DNA of 64,000 bases from Leptospira bandrabouensis (GTDB taxonomy: Bacteria > Spirochaetota > Leptospiria > Leptospirales > Leptospiraceae): positions 868,001-932,000 of the forward strand of contig NZ_RQHT01000014.1 in NCBI RefSeq assembly GCF_004770905.1, read 5' to 3'. The translations under genes were made by a program, and so were the position numbers. The notes beneath the pieces were generated by a model that had not been told where the DNA came from, did not search any database, and saw only the letters and a list, made by a program, of their open reading frames with translations. This document shows, one piece after another, positions 18,689 through 29,637 of the stretch. The first letter of the stretch is position 1. Each line of letters opens with the position of its first letter.

Positions 18689-19270
18689 ATGAAGAAATCA
18701 CTTATCGTATGTGCCTCTCTAATCGCATTTGTTGTATCTTGCGGATCCAATGATGGAGGCAGAAGAGACGCTACGACCGTAGGTAAAAATGGTTGGATTT
18801 TTGAAGGTTGGGCATGTGCGCCTGACGCGGCAGCTGCTAAACGTGGTGAAAGCCCTGCTGAGTATTGCAAAGGGAAAGAAAAAGAATTCGATTATCTTTA
18901 CATGAAATTTTCTGCACGTGCTTCTGACAAGGCTATCAAAGCAAACTCAGTTGCCATGAAACAATCCACTTGCCGTGAAGCAGCTCGTCTTCAAGTTGCT
19001 GGTGATGGTCTGAAAAAAATCTTAGGTGAATACTTAGAACAAGCTTCCGGTGTATCTGATGGTCAATCTACAGGTTCCGTAATTGTTTCTGAATCTAAAG
19101 GTACTATCAAAGGTGTGGGAGTTTACGACTGCTGCTCTCTTAACAACGAAACAGGAATTTGCGCAAATGTTGGCGAACCTGAAACTTGGGAAGAATGTCA
19201 GTGTGTTGGATACTTGCGCTATATGGGCGGACAAAAAGCACTTGAAGCTAAGGCAACTGCAGCTCAGTAA
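18689..19270 (+). CDS. lipL21: Outer-membrane lipoprotein LipL21
   Basis: 193 residues, matching the leptospiral surface lipoprotein LipL21. Signal peptide ends VVSC with lipidated C18. Recognisable blocks are DATTVGKNGWIFEGW, STCREAARLQ, ASGVSDGQSTGSVIVSESKG and WEECQC. The mature protein has eight further cysteines (43, 60, 95, 148, 149, 158, 170, 172), suggesting disulphides. It is monocistronic, with a perfect -35 hexamer, strong ribosome-binding site and terminator, as expected for an abundant protein. Its function is unknown. Confidence 0.93.
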   Translation: MKKSLIVCASLIAFVVSCGSNDGGRRDATTVGKNGWIFEGWACAPDAAAAKRGESPAEYCKGKEKEFDYLYMKFSARASDKAIKANSVAMKQSTCREAARLQVAGDGLKKILGEYLEQASGVSDGQSTGSVIVSESKGTIKGVGVYDCCSLNNETGICANVGEPETWEECQCVGYLRYMGGQKALEAKATAAQ

Positions 19271-19304
19271 TCTGACACTGTTTAGCATTCAACTTCAAAG
19301 AAGA

Positions 19305-19331
19305 GCCTCCTAATTTGGGAGGCTTTTTTTT
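19305..19331 (+). terminator. Rho-independent terminator of lipL21
   Basis: Stem GCCTCC / GGAGGC (19305-19310 and 19318-19323) with a seven-base loop, followed by eight T. It ends 14 bases before the convergent pilZ gene and may also terminate gyrA-dusB-pilZ from the other side. Confidence 0.9.
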
Positions 19332-19345
19332 GCCTAAGTCAAAGT

Positions 19346-19729
19346 TTACTTTTTAAGTTTTGGATCAAAGTAATGTTTATGAATAAAATCTTGGACCACT
19401 TTATGTTGTAATGCAGTTAGAGGTTGAAAAATTACCGAAGTAGTTTTTCCAGCCGTACGATGTACTGTACCAATGATCTCTAATGGTTGTTGATTTAGGG
19501 AAAATTGAATTCTAACTTGGTCACCTTCGTAGAAAATGGCAGTTGTTTGAAAAGCAAGTCCCCCTGTTCCTAAATCAGAGAGGTGACCTGTTACTGGTGT
19601 ATTTTTAGATTTTACGAGTTCAACAGTGCAAGGTACATCCAACTTCACACGAGCATCTTTTCGTTTTTGTTTTGCTCCACCATACTTACTATAACTATCT
19701 GAAAATATTGACTGCTTTGAATCGGCCAT
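19346..19729 (-). CDS. PilZ-domain protein
   Basis: 127 residues, a stand-alone PilZ domain, the cyclic di-GMP receptor fold. The binding motifs are partly recognisable: RKDARVKLD (RxxxR) near residue 23 and LSDLGTGGLAF, the D/NxSxxG equivalent with G in place of S's partner residues. Family members regulate motility or envelope functions. It is the last gene of the gyrB-gyrA-dusB-pilZ run, 11 bases after dusB, with an AAGGAAG site before its ATG. Confidence 0.82.
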   Translation of the reverse strand: MADSKQSIFSDSYSKYGGAKQKRKDARVKLDVPCTVELVKSKNTPVTGHLSDLGTGGLAFQTTAIFYEGDQVRIQFSLNQQPLEIIGTVHRTAGKTTSVIFQPLTALQHKVVQDFIHKHYFDPKLKK

Positions 19730-19740
19730 TTTAACTTCCT

Positions 19741-20754
19741 TTATACGAGACTAACAAACGTTTCACAGTTGATATTCTCGTTTTTTATTTCGCTTGTTTC
19801 CAAAAATTTAGAATCCATTTCTACAGATTCTAATCTATTTATAAATTGATTTACGTTTGTGATTGTCAAAAGTTCTCTTTTTGTTTTCTCAGGGAATCCT
19901 GTATTCTCTATATATCTTATAAAATGCTTTCGAAAAAGTATTAATCCATAATCATCTTCAGAAGGATAAAAATTTAACATTAAGTTTAAATGTTCTAAAA
20001 TAACTTCCTTAATTTCTAACCAACTAACCTTTTCCTTAGGTTTCTCTGAAAAAATCCAAGGATTTCCGATGGCCTTGCGACCAATAAGAACAAGATCCAC
20101 GCCATATTTTTTTTTCTTATTGAGTGCCTCAGAAAAACTGGCCACATCGCCATTTCCAAAAATAGGCACCTTTGCTTTGGATTTGATCTCACCAATCGCA
20201 TTCCAATCGGCAACACCAGTATAAGCCATTGCCTTTGTCCTTCCGTGAACGGAAATGGCCGATACACCCGAACCTTCTAATACTTTGACTGTTTCTAAAT
20301 AATTTAAGGAATTGGAATCCCAACCAAGCCGAATCTTTGCAGTGACAGGAAGGTTTGTTTTTTTGCGAATCCCTTCAATCATTGCACCCGCCAAACGAAC
20401 ATTGCGTAATAGCCCAGCTCCTGATCCGTGGTGGGAGACTTTGGCAACAGAACATCCCATATTCAAGTCTATGACATCCGGTTTTTTAGAGGCTGCTATT
20501 TCCGAAGCATTGATTACAGTTTCTAAATCTGATCCGAAAATTTGAAAAAAAATCGGCCTTTCTGTTTCTAAGTAACGAAACATATCCAACGACTTTGTAT
20601 TCCCCATTAACAATTGTTCTGTGGACACAAACTCAGTATATGCAAAAGCAGAACCATATCGTCTTGTAATTTGCCTGTAGGGACTATCGGAAATACCAGC
20701 CATCGGCGAAAGAACAACATCTCCTTTGATTGTCACTCCCCCGATGGTAATCAT
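19741..20754 (-). CDS. dusB: tRNA-dihydrouridine synthase (DusB-like)
   Basis: FMN enzyme reducing uridines in the tRNA D-loop, 337 residues. Motifs: LSPMAGISDSPYRQI (FMN site), IDLNMGCSVAKVSHHGSGAG with catalytic C101, and PVTAKIRLGW. The residue after the catalytic cysteine is S rather than the common P. ATG start with AGAGGA upstream, nine bases after gyrA, so cotranscribed with it. Confidence 0.92.
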   Translation of the reverse strand: MITIGGVTIKGDVVLSPMAGISDSPYRQITRRYGSAFAYTEFVSTEQLLMGNTKSLDMFRYLETERPIFFQIFGSDLETVINASEIAASKKPDVIDLNMGCSVAKVSHHGSGAGLLRNVRLAGAMIEGIRKKTNLPVTAKIRLGWDSNSLNYLETVKVLEGSGVSAISVHGRTKAMAYTGVADWNAIGEIKSKAKVPIFGNGDVASFSEALNKKKKYGVDLVLIGRKAIGNPWIFSEKPKEKVSWLEIKEVILEHLNLMLNFYPSEDDYGLILFRKHFIRYIENTGFPEKTKRELLTITNVNQFINRLESVEMDSKFLETSEIKNENINCETFVSLV

Positions 20755-20763
20755 AATTCCTCT

Positions 20764-23289
20764 TTATTCTGGTTCGGACTCTGAATCTCTAACGACTGCA
20801 AAGTCTTTTACAAAGTCTTCATCTTTGGTATTCACTACTTTGACACCCATGGCAGAGCGACCCACCATCGAAATCGTTTTTACTTCGACTCGGATGGTCA
20901 TACCTGATTGTGTAATGACAAGAAGTTCATCCTCTTCTCTTACCGAAGAGATTCCCACGGCACGACCATTCTTTTCACCAATTTTTAAATAGGTCATTCC
21001 TTTCCCACCACGACCTTTGGTAGAAAATTCTTCGAAATCAGTGCGTTTACCAAATCCGTTTTCGGAAACACAGAATAAATTGGTTCCTGGTTCTACTTTG
21101 GTAATTCCTGCAATCGCATCATCATCTTCCAACTTCATCGCTGTGACACCAGAAGCGGTTCGACCTTGTGACCGAAGTTCGTTCAAATTCATTCGGATTG
21201 CGAGTCCATTTTTACTTCCAATGAACACATCATAGTTATTTGGGTTAGCAATCACATCAATGAGCTCATCTCCTTCACGAAGACCGATGGCAATGATACC
21301 GGATTTTTTGGTGTTAGTGAATTCATCCAATTGGATCTTTTTCACAAACCCATCTCTTGTTACCATAAGCAAATAGGATTCGTCAAAATTTCTGAAAGTG
21401 AATAACGAAGTAATGATCTCATCATCATTTAAGTTGATCACGGCTTTTAATGATTTTCCTCTTGCTTCCTTCGAACCGATAGGTAGTTCATAAACTTTCA
21501 TAAGGAAGGCTCTACCTTTATTGGAAAAGAGCATTAAGTTATCGTGAGTCATGGCACTACTTAGTTTTTTAACAAAGTCTTCTCTTTTTGTCGAGATTCC
21601 TTGGACTCCTTTTCCGCCTCGTTTTTGGCGACGGAATGTATCCATAGGAAGACGTTTGATAAACATATCTTCTGATAACTGAACCACTACTTCTTCATCT
21701 GCAATCAAATCTTCCGCGTTAAAGGTTGATGATTCCAGAGATTCCAAACTAATCTCTGTGGAACGATTATTTCCAAAAGATTGAGACACTTTTCCAAGTT
21801 CGTCACAAATGATGGATTTCACTCGTTCTGGTTTGGCAAGAATGTCTTCTAGGTCAGCAATAAGAAGGCGAACTTGTTCCAACTCTTCAATGATTTTTTG
21901 TACTTCCAATGAAGTGAGTCGTTGCAATCGCATTTCCAGAATCGCATCCGCTTGGATTTCAGAAAGTGAAAACGTTGCCATGAGGGAACTTTGTGCTTCT
22001 TTTACATCTTTAGAGGCACGTATGATACGTATCACTTCATCGATATTATCAAGAGCAATGCGTAATCCTTCTAAAATGTGTGCTCTTTTTTGTGCTTTAT
22101 CTAAATCAAATTCAGTACGTTTGACAACGACTTCATTTCTATGATCTGCATAGGATTTTAGAATTTCTTTTAGTGAAAAGATTTTTGGGCGATTGTTTAA
22201 AATCGCAAGCATTGTGATTCCATAACTCACTTGTAGTTGTGTGAGTTTGAAAAGTTGGTTTAGAATGACCTGTGCATTGGCATCTTTTTTAACATGAATC
22301 TCAACTCGAATTCCCTTTCTATCGGAAAGATCTAAAATTTCAGAGATACCTTCTATGATCTTCTCATTCACAAGTTCCCCGATTTTTTCGAGTAAGTTCT
22401 TTTTGTTTACTTGGTATGGAATTTCATTAATGACAATAATCTCTCGACCTTTGTTGTTTTCGATTATATCAACTTTGGATCGAATGCGAATGGAACCTTT
22501 CCCAGTAGCATAGGCTTGGTATAAACCTTCCCCACCAATGATGGTTCCTCCAGTTGGGAAATCAGGTCCTGGAAGAATTTTCATTAGTTCCGGCAGTGTG
22601 ATGTCTGGGTTTTGAATGAGAGCAATGACAGCATTTACCGATTCTTTTAAGTTATGCGGTGGAATGTTCGTAGCCATACCCACAGCAATCCCTGTTGAAC
22701 CGTTTACTAAAATATTTGGAAAATTTGCTGGTAAAACATCCGGCTGTTGTCTCGTATCATCAAAGTTTGGTGAAAAACTGACTGTATTTTTTTCGATGTC
22801 TTTAAGAAGTTCTTCCGCAAGTTTCGTAAGTTTAGCTTCTGTATAACGATAAGCCGCAGCATTATCACCGTCGACAGATCCAAAGTTTCCTTGCCCATCG
22901 ATCAAAGTTTCTCGCATGGAAAAAGTTTGGGCCATACGAACCATCGTTTCATAAACTGCTGAGTCACCATGCGGGTGGTAGTTACCAATCACTTCCCCAA
23001 CAATTTTCGCAGATTTTACATAAGGACGATCTGATCTCCAGGCTCTTTCATTCATCGCATGAAGAATACGTCTATGAACAGGTTTTAATCCATCTCTAAC
23101 ATCAGGAAGGGCTCGACCAACAATTACACTCATCGCATAATCAAGGTAAGCTTCCTTCATTTGGTCTTCAATTTCCACCGGAATGACCCGCACACCGGCT
23201 TTCAGTGCACCGGCTACGTCTGGTCTACCGGAAAGATTCAGTGCTAGGGTTTTGTTTGATTCGTTTTCTTGGCCGTTTTGTTCGGTCAT
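20764..23289 (-). CDS. gyrA: DNA gyrase subunit A
   Basis: Introduces negative supercoils with GyrB; 841 residues. An N-terminal extension of about 27 residues precedes the conserved start. Catalytic tyrosine is Y149 (AYRYTEAKL). The quinolone region reads HPHGDSAVYETMVRMAQ with S110 and E114 at the positions equivalent to E. coli S83 and D87, a wild-type sensitive pattern. The GyrA box RRQKRGGKGV in the C-terminal beta-pinwheel separates it from ParC. It follows gyrB by 19 bases. Confidence 0.98.
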   Translation of the reverse strand: MTEQNGQENESNKTLALNLSGRPDVAGALKAGVRVIPVEIEDQMKEAYLDYAMSVIVGRALPDVRDGLKPVHRRILHAMNERAWRSDRPYVKSAKIVGEVIGNYHPHGDSAVYETMVRMAQTFSMRETLIDGQGNFGSVDGDNAAAYRYTEAKLTKLAEELLKDIEKNTVSFSPNFDDTRQQPDVLPANFPNILVNGSTGIAVGMATNIPPHNLKESVNAVIALIQNPDITLPELMKILPGPDFPTGGTIIGGEGLYQAYATGKGSIRIRSKVDIIENNKGREIIVINEIPYQVNKKNLLEKIGELVNEKIIEGISEILDLSDRKGIRVEIHVKKDANAQVILNQLFKLTQLQVSYGITMLAILNNRPKIFSLKEILKSYADHRNEVVVKRTEFDLDKAQKRAHILEGLRIALDNIDEVIRIIRASKDVKEAQSSLMATFSLSEIQADAILEMRLQRLTSLEVQKIIEELEQVRLLIADLEDILAKPERVKSIICDELGKVSQSFGNNRSTEISLESLESSTFNAEDLIADEEVVVQLSEDMFIKRLPMDTFRRQKRGGKGVQGISTKREDFVKKLSSAMTHDNLMLFSNKGRAFLMKVYELPIGSKEARGKSLKAVINLNDDEIITSLFTFRNFDESYLLMVTRDGFVKKIQLDEFTNTKKSGIIAIGLREGDELIDVIANPNNYDVFIGSKNGLAIRMNLNELRSQGRTASGVTAMKLEDDDAIAGITKVEPGTNLFCVSENGFGKRTDFEEFSTKGRGGKGMTYLKIGEKNGRAVGISSVREEDELLVITQSGMTIRVEVKTISMVGRSAMGVKVVNTKDEDFVKDFAVVRDSESEPE

Positions 23290-23308
23290 TTTTTTATCCT
23301 AATTCCGA

Positions 23309-25258
<1,950 letters not shown>

Positions 25259-25306
25259 CTAGAAAGACCCTCGAAGGGCAAGTGAAATCGGGGTGATTTA
25301 AGTGAC

Positions 25307-25630
25307 TTAAGACCTGGGATTTTGGAATTCGTTTCCAGTTTTAAATTGAATTTTTTCCAATAAAACTGGGTTCGTAATTGCATTTGCTTTTGTTAAAATT
25401 TCTGTTTTTTGGAACTCCAATTCTTGGGAAATCATGGAGTGTCGACAAACAACTGTGAGTTTTTTTCCTTCAATGGATTTCGGAAAACTTTGTTTCCCAA
25501 AATAATCCCCTACAATCTCGTTCCAACGAAGTCGTATAGTTTTCAGAATTTGGTCCCGAAAGACAGCTTCCCTATCCATACCCAGTTTTTCTAAACTTTG
25601 GAAAAGTTCTGAGAGTTCGACTTTTTTCAT
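25307..25630 (-). CDS. DUF721 / DciA-like protein
   Basis: 107 residues with the DUF721 pattern (RLRWNEIVGDYFGKQSFPKS, then KKLTVVCRHSMISQELEFQK). DciA proteins of this family load or retain the replicative helicase in bacteria lacking DnaC or DnaI, and are often found near recF and gyrB. Its ATG overlaps the recF stop in an ATGA, so it is translationally coupled to recF. Confidence 0.8.
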   Translation of the reverse strand: MKKVELSELFQSLEKLGMDREAVFRDQILKTIRLRWNEIVGDYFGKQSFPKSIEGKKLTVVCRHSMISQELEFQKTEILTKANAITNPVLLEKIQFKTGNEFQNPRS

Positions 25631-26730
25631 TTCTCTGAAAACACCTTTACTTTTCCGGCTTCCACTTGGTAAATTTCTTTATCAACTGTTAGGTTACCTA
25701 CATATTCATGAATTCCTTCTAAATCAGTCGTGGTAAAAAATGCCTGTCCACATTCTGAAATCAAATTCACAAAGTATTCTCTTCTTTTGACATCCAGTTC
25801 CCGAATGATATCATCAATCAGTAGGACAGGAGCTTCTCCCGTTGTATCACGGATCATCTGGAAACAGGCGGTTTTCAAAGCAATCACCGCACTTCGTTTT
25901 TGGCCTTGGGATCCAAACCCACTCAAATCTTTATCATCAAATCCAATCGGAAGTGTGTCCCGATGATTCCCGCAACTCGTATAACCGATCGCTCTGTCCT
26001 TTCGCAGATTATCGGTTAGTTTTTGTCTATGTTCCTCTTTGGATGCGATATTGGGTTTGTAAGTTAAAAAGAAGGGATCTTTTCCAGAACTTAACTGTTG
26101 TAAATTTTTATGAAAGTAACCGGCTAAGGTTTCAATTGTCTTCATCCGAATTTCTCGAATTTCCGCATCATGTTGGATGATAGGTTCATCCCAAATTCCT
26201 ATTTCCCGATCGGAAGAATTTTCTTTTTTCAAAGCCGCGTTTCTTTGTTTGATCAAACGATCATATTCAATGAGTTGTTTTAAATAATACCGATTAGTGG
26301 ATGATATAAAGGCATCAAGAAAACGGCGACGTTCTACATTCCCATCTTCTATGATAAGGATATCAGGTGGACTCATCACAATCGAACGAAAGTATCCTAC
26401 ATAGTCAGAGATTTTTTTAAACTCCTCTCCGTTGACTTTCAGTTTCTTTCGTTTGGAATAGGAATGTTCAATTCCATATTCAAATAAATACTCATTATTT
26501 TCTGATTCAAACTCAGCACGAATGAATGTATCTTTTGTATCCCAACGAAGGAGTTGGTTTTGGTCTGATTCACGAAAACTTTTTAAATAGGAAAGAAGTG
26601 AAATCGATTCGAGAAGGTTTGTCTTACCTTCCCCATTGTTTCCAATAAAAAAGATAAGACGTGATTTGAATGTTAACTGAGTTTCTTCGTGGTTGCGAAA
26701 ATTCTTTATGTAAATTTTCTTTAGAAACAT
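25627..26730 (-). CDS. recF: DNA replication/repair protein RecF
   Basis: SMC-like ATPase acting in gap repair with RecO and RecR. 367 residues; Walker A GNNGEGKTNLLES near residue 30, signature FGSQGQKRSAVIALK near 285, and Walker B VLLIDDII. Its ATG overlaps the dnaN stop by one base. recR is also in this window at about 47 kb. Confidence 0.96.
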   Translation of the reverse strand: MFLKKIYIKNFRNHEETQLTFKSRLIFFIGNNGEGKTNLLESISLLSYLKSFRESDQNQLLRWDTKDTFIRAEFESENNEYLFEYGIEHSYSKRKKLKVNGEEFKKISDYVGYFRSIVMSPPDILIIEDGNVERRRFLDAFISSTNRYYLKQLIEYDRLIKQRNAALKKENSSDREIGIWDEPIIQHDAEIREIRMKTIETLAGYFHKNLQQLSSGKDPFFLTYKPNIASKEEHRQKLTDNLRKDRAIGYTSCGNHRDTLPIGFDDKDLSGFGSQGQKRSAVIALKTACFQMIRDTTGEAPVLLIDDIIRELDVKRREYFVNLISECGQAFFTTTDLEGIHEYVGNLTVDKEIYQVEAGKVKVFSEK

Positions 26731-27848
26731 TAAAGTTTCATTGGCATAATGACAGAAACAAAGTCGCTATCCGATGGATCCTTAAATAATACAGGAGCAC
26801 TAGATGTTGTGAATTCTAGAATCACTTCTGGGTCATCCACAGCTTTTACCACATCACTCAAATAATCACCTTTGAACGCAATGGTGATTGCTTCCCCATT
26901 GTATTCAATTGGCATATTGTGATCAAACATCATGGTTCCAGGATTGGAAGAACTGATATTCACATTTCCTTTAGTAAATGCCAAACGAATTTGTTTCGAA
27001 GGTTCTTCTGCAGAAATCAAAGCTTGTTTCAAAAAAGTTAAGAAGTCAGCTTTTACCACACGAACTGATTCTGAAGTTTGTTTTGGAATCACTTGTTCGT
27101 AGTCAGGAAAATTTCCATCAATGAGTTTAAATAGAAGTTCTACGTTTCCAGAAGAAACATAAATTTGTTCTTCTACAAAACCAATCTTTGCAGTTTCTTT
27201 TCCTTCCATCATCTTAAGCATTTCTCGAACTGCTTTATGAGGAATGATCACACCATTTTTAAATGGAAACTGTTTTGGAAACTTACGAACAATTTTAGAA
27301 AGACGACGTCCATCCGTGCCAACAACAATTAAATCTGTGTTGTCTGGTTTTAAAAAGAGACCATTAAAAACAAAACGAGTTTCTTCAATCGCCATCGCAT
27401 AAGAAGTTTTACGAAACATTTCACGAATCGTTTGGCAAGGAAATTCAACCACACTTGCCTCATCCACTTTTGGAATGGTTTTTATATCTTCTGAATCAAT
27501 CCCATTCACTTTGAACTTTGTGTCCATCTTACCACTAGCATCAGTGATGGTTGTCTCTGAGTTTTCTGATTGGTCAGTGGTAGTGAGTAAACTTGTATCA
27601 AAGTTTAAATTTTTAAAAATACTCGATAACTGTTTTGCGGGAAGCGATGCCGTACCCTTTTCTCCAATGGTGGAAGGAACCGAAGTTTTAATTGCGATCT
27701 CAAGATCAGTCGCAGAAAGATACACTTCATTCTCACCAGTTTGGATTTTAAGATTGGAGAGAGCTGATTTAATTTCTCTAACAGAGATGACTCCATCCAC
27801 TGAGTTGATTGCTTTTAGGAATTCTGTAGTATTGACAGTGAATTTCAT
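26730..27848 (-). CDS. dnaN: DNA polymerase III beta sliding clamp
   Basis: Ring-shaped processivity clamp, 372 residues, three repeats of the clamp fold. The N-terminus MKFTVNTTEFLKAINSVDG and the C-terminal SVIMPMKL are characteristic. It is the first gene on the left side of the putative oriC, with an extremely AT-rich tract immediately before its ATG, and leads dnaN-recF-dciA-like. Confidence 0.97.
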   Translation of the reverse strand: MKFTVNTTEFLKAINSVDGVISVREIKSALSNLKIQTGENEVYLSATDLEIAIKTSVPSTIGEKGTASLPAKQLSSIFKNLNFDTSLLTTTDQSENSETTITDASGKMDTKFKVNGIDSEDIKTIPKVDEASVVEFPCQTIREMFRKTSYAMAIEETRFVFNGLFLKPDNTDLIVVGTDGRRLSKIVRKFPKQFPFKNGVIIPHKAVREMLKMMEGKETAKIGFVEEQIYVSSGNVELLFKLIDGNFPDYEQVIPKQTSESVRVVKADFLTFLKQALISAEEPSKQIRLAFTKGNVNISSSNPGTMMFDHNMPIEYNGEAITIAFKGDYLSDVVKAVDDPEVILEFTTSSAPVLFKDPSDSDFVSVIMPMKL

Positions 27849-27857
27849 TTTTCCTCT

Positions 27858-27896
27858 TCTTATTATTTATATTATATATCATTATATATATTATGT
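27858..27896. other. AT-rich candidate DNA unwinding element
   Basis: A tract built almost only of A and T with TTATTATTTATATTATATAT-type alternation immediately upstream of the dnaN start. It lies at one end of the DnaA-box cluster, as unwinding elements do. It also contains the dnaN promoter region, so the two roles cannot be separated by eye. Confidence 0.55.
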
Positions 27897-27919
27897 CGTT
27901 TCCGTTGGTTCTGTCAGTA

Positions 27920-27928
27920 TGTCGATAA
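27920..27928 (-). other. DnaA box variant TTATCGACA
   Basis: Reads TGTCGATAA on the plus strand, the exact reverse complement of the copy at 28062-28070. One mismatch to the consensus TTATCCACA (C to G at position 6). Confidence 0.6.
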
Positions 27929-28050
27929 AGCCTGGAAACATCAATTTTTATTGAATTATGTCAGGTTTTTTCCTTTTTGCAACTGTCAATATTTATGTCA
28001 CTTTGAACAGGACATGGAAAATTTAAGAGACAATAAGGACTGACTATGTC

Positions 28051-28070
28051 CTATCGACGGTTTATCGACA
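28051..28070 (+). other. Tandem DnaA-box-like pair
   Basis: CTATCGACG (28051-28059) and TTATCGACA (28062-28070) share TATCGAC and are offset by 11 bases, about one helical turn, which would place two DnaA monomers on the same DNA face. Confidence 0.5.
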
Positions 28071-28094
28071 GGTAATGGTCGGATTAATCACAGG

Positions 28095-29420
28095 TTATTG
28101 GAAACTTATCTTGTGTTTGATGCTATGAAATAGGTCTTCCCACTGGGATTCTGTTTTCATTCTTTCTTTGAATTTATCAATGCCGTGGATGACGGTAGAA
28201 TGAGTGGTCGAAAAAATTCTTCCAATTTGTGCCTTCGGAACATGGAGTACATCATGGAGGAGGAGCATACAAAGATGTCTGGGTGGGATAAAATCCGCTT
28301 TTCGACTCTTTCCAAGTAAATCTTTACGAGCGACATTGGTTCGTTCACAGACAAGATCAATGACCATGTCGGGACTGAACCCAATTCGCTTTTTATTCGT
28401 GAGAAAACGAGCTTCTGCAATCTCCTGAATTTTTTCTTCCGTAAGCAAAAAGTATTCATAAGCCTTTTTGTACAAAACCAAATCATTTACAATTCCAATG
28501 AGCGCCCTTGAATCGCCTTCCAATCGTTCGGCAAGCCAATGAAGGAGTTTGTCACTGGCAGGAATATTGAATTCGGAAAAATTGGTTCGTAAAAGTTCAA
28601 TGCGAAGTGCCAGATCATGGGATTTGACATCGGCTTGAAGACCATGCACAAATCGAGATTTTAACCTTTCGTGTAACGGAAGTTCGTAACTCGGTCTATC
28701 GGAGGCGATGACAATTTGGCGTTTTCTGTCATATAGAAAATTAAAGAGAGCAAAAAACTCTTCTTGGGTTTTTTCAGCACCGCCATTCAAAAATTGGATG
28801 TCATCGAAGAGTAAAACATTATATGACTGGTATCGAATTTTGAAAGATTCGAGTGACTCACGATTGTTCTGACGAACGGTAAAAATAAACTCATTTAAAA
28901 AAGAGGTACTATTTACATACCGAACCGTTTTCCATGGATCTTTCTTTTTGATCTCATTTCCTATGGCATGTAATAGATGTGTTTTACCTACACCCACAGG
29001 TCCAAAGATATACAATGGATTGTATTTTCCCGGTTGTTCTGCTACACTTTTTGCGGCTGTATAAGCAATGCGGTTGGAATCAGAAGTGATATAATTGCTA
29101 AAAATGAATTCTGGATTTAGATCTGAGTCAGACTCATCAAATTTGGATTGGATGACTTCTTTTAAAATTTGTGTAGAAGTTTCTGATTCCGCTAAAATAG
29201 AAACACGAAAACGATCACCTACTACTTGATAAACGGCGTCTTCAATGAAAGTTGTATACTTTGTTTCCACGTGGCGTTTGATTCCCGTGGAGGGGGCCGT
29301 CAAGTGAACCACTTGGTTGTCCCATTTTTCAAATTTGAGTGGTGCAATGAAATTGGAAAAGTACTTGGGAGGTATCTGTTTCGATATTTCTTCTAAAATT
29401 TCTTCCCAACGTCTGTCCAA
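28095..29420 (-). CDS. dnaA: Chromosomal replication initiator DnaA
   Basis: AAA+ initiator, 441 residues. Domain I begins MDRRWEEILEEISKQI; domain III has Walker A GPVGVGKTHLL and Walker B VLLFDDIQFL; domain IV contains RHLCMLLLHDVL. The start is a TTG (29420) with GGGG just upstream. The DNA-recognition motif, FGGRDHTTVLHA in E. coli, reads FSTTHSTVIHG here (S404-G413 after F403): one residue shorter, with the base-contacting D and the first T replaced, while H407 is kept. Neighbouring origin boxes are also variant. Confidence 0.97.
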   Translation of the reverse strand: MDRRWEEILEEISKQIPPKYFSNFIAPLKFEKWDNQVVHLTAPSTGIKRHVETKYTTFIEDAVYQVVGDRFRVSILAESETSTQILKEVIQSKFDESDSDLNPEFIFSNYITSDSNRIAYTAAKSVAEQPGKYNPLYIFGPVGVGKTHLLHAIGNEIKKKDPWKTVRYVNSTSFLNEFIFTVRQNNRESLESFKIRYQSYNVLLFDDIQFLNGGAEKTQEEFFALFNFLYDRKRQIVIASDRPSYELPLHERLKSRFVHGLQADVKSHDLALRIELLRTNFSEFNIPASDKLLHWLAERLEGDSRALIGIVNDLVLYKKAYEYFLLTEEKIQEIAEARFLTNKKRIGFSPDMVIDLVCERTNVARKDLLGKSRKADFIPPRHLCMLLLHDVLHVPKAQIGRIFSTTHSTVIHGIDKFKERMKTESQWEDLFHSIKHKISFQ

Positions 29421-29637
29421 GTTTCCCCGCCCTAAATGTGAAATCGGGTACTATACTTTTAGCAAGTAGGTAGAATTCAAATGAAAAATCGGAAAACGAT
29501 CCAAACTAGAAAAAATAGTCGAACCGAATAAAAAAATTATGTCCCTTAATTGATTTGACTGATAATTTCCTTGTAATTTGTGTTAGGTGTTCTTTATTTA
29601 AATCATTAGTATTGCGTTAACAATCGGCTTTTTATGA
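29421..29637. other. dnaA upstream region, no gene seen
   Basis: 217 bases between holB and dnaA. It holds one TTATGTCCC (29537) like the TTATGTC motifs of the oriC gap, and A-rich runs, but no convincing DnaA box. A 16-codon frame at about 29480 (MKNRKTIQTRKNSRTE) is unlike ribosomal protein L34 and is not called. Presumably it contains the dnaA promoter. Confidence 0.4.

Larger units (their letters stand above)
27849..28094. other. oriC: Putative chromosomal origin oriC (dnaN-dnaA intergenic region)
   Basis: The 246-base gap between dnaA and dnaN carries two exact inverted copies of TTATCGACA (27920-27928 on minus, 28062-28070 on plus), degenerate copies at 27984-27992 and 28051-28059, and an adjacent run of nearly pure A/T (27858-27896). 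Three TTATGTC repeats (27891, 27956, 27993) are also spaced through it. This box-plus-AT-tract arrangement next to dnaA is the usual bacterial origin layout. The consensus box TTATCCACA itself is absent. Experimentally unproven here. Confidence 0.7.

Noticed and set aside
29480..29530. 16-codon frame before dnaA, considered as rpmH
   Set aside because: Sequence unlike ribosomal protein L34 (no KRTYQPS-type start) and too short.
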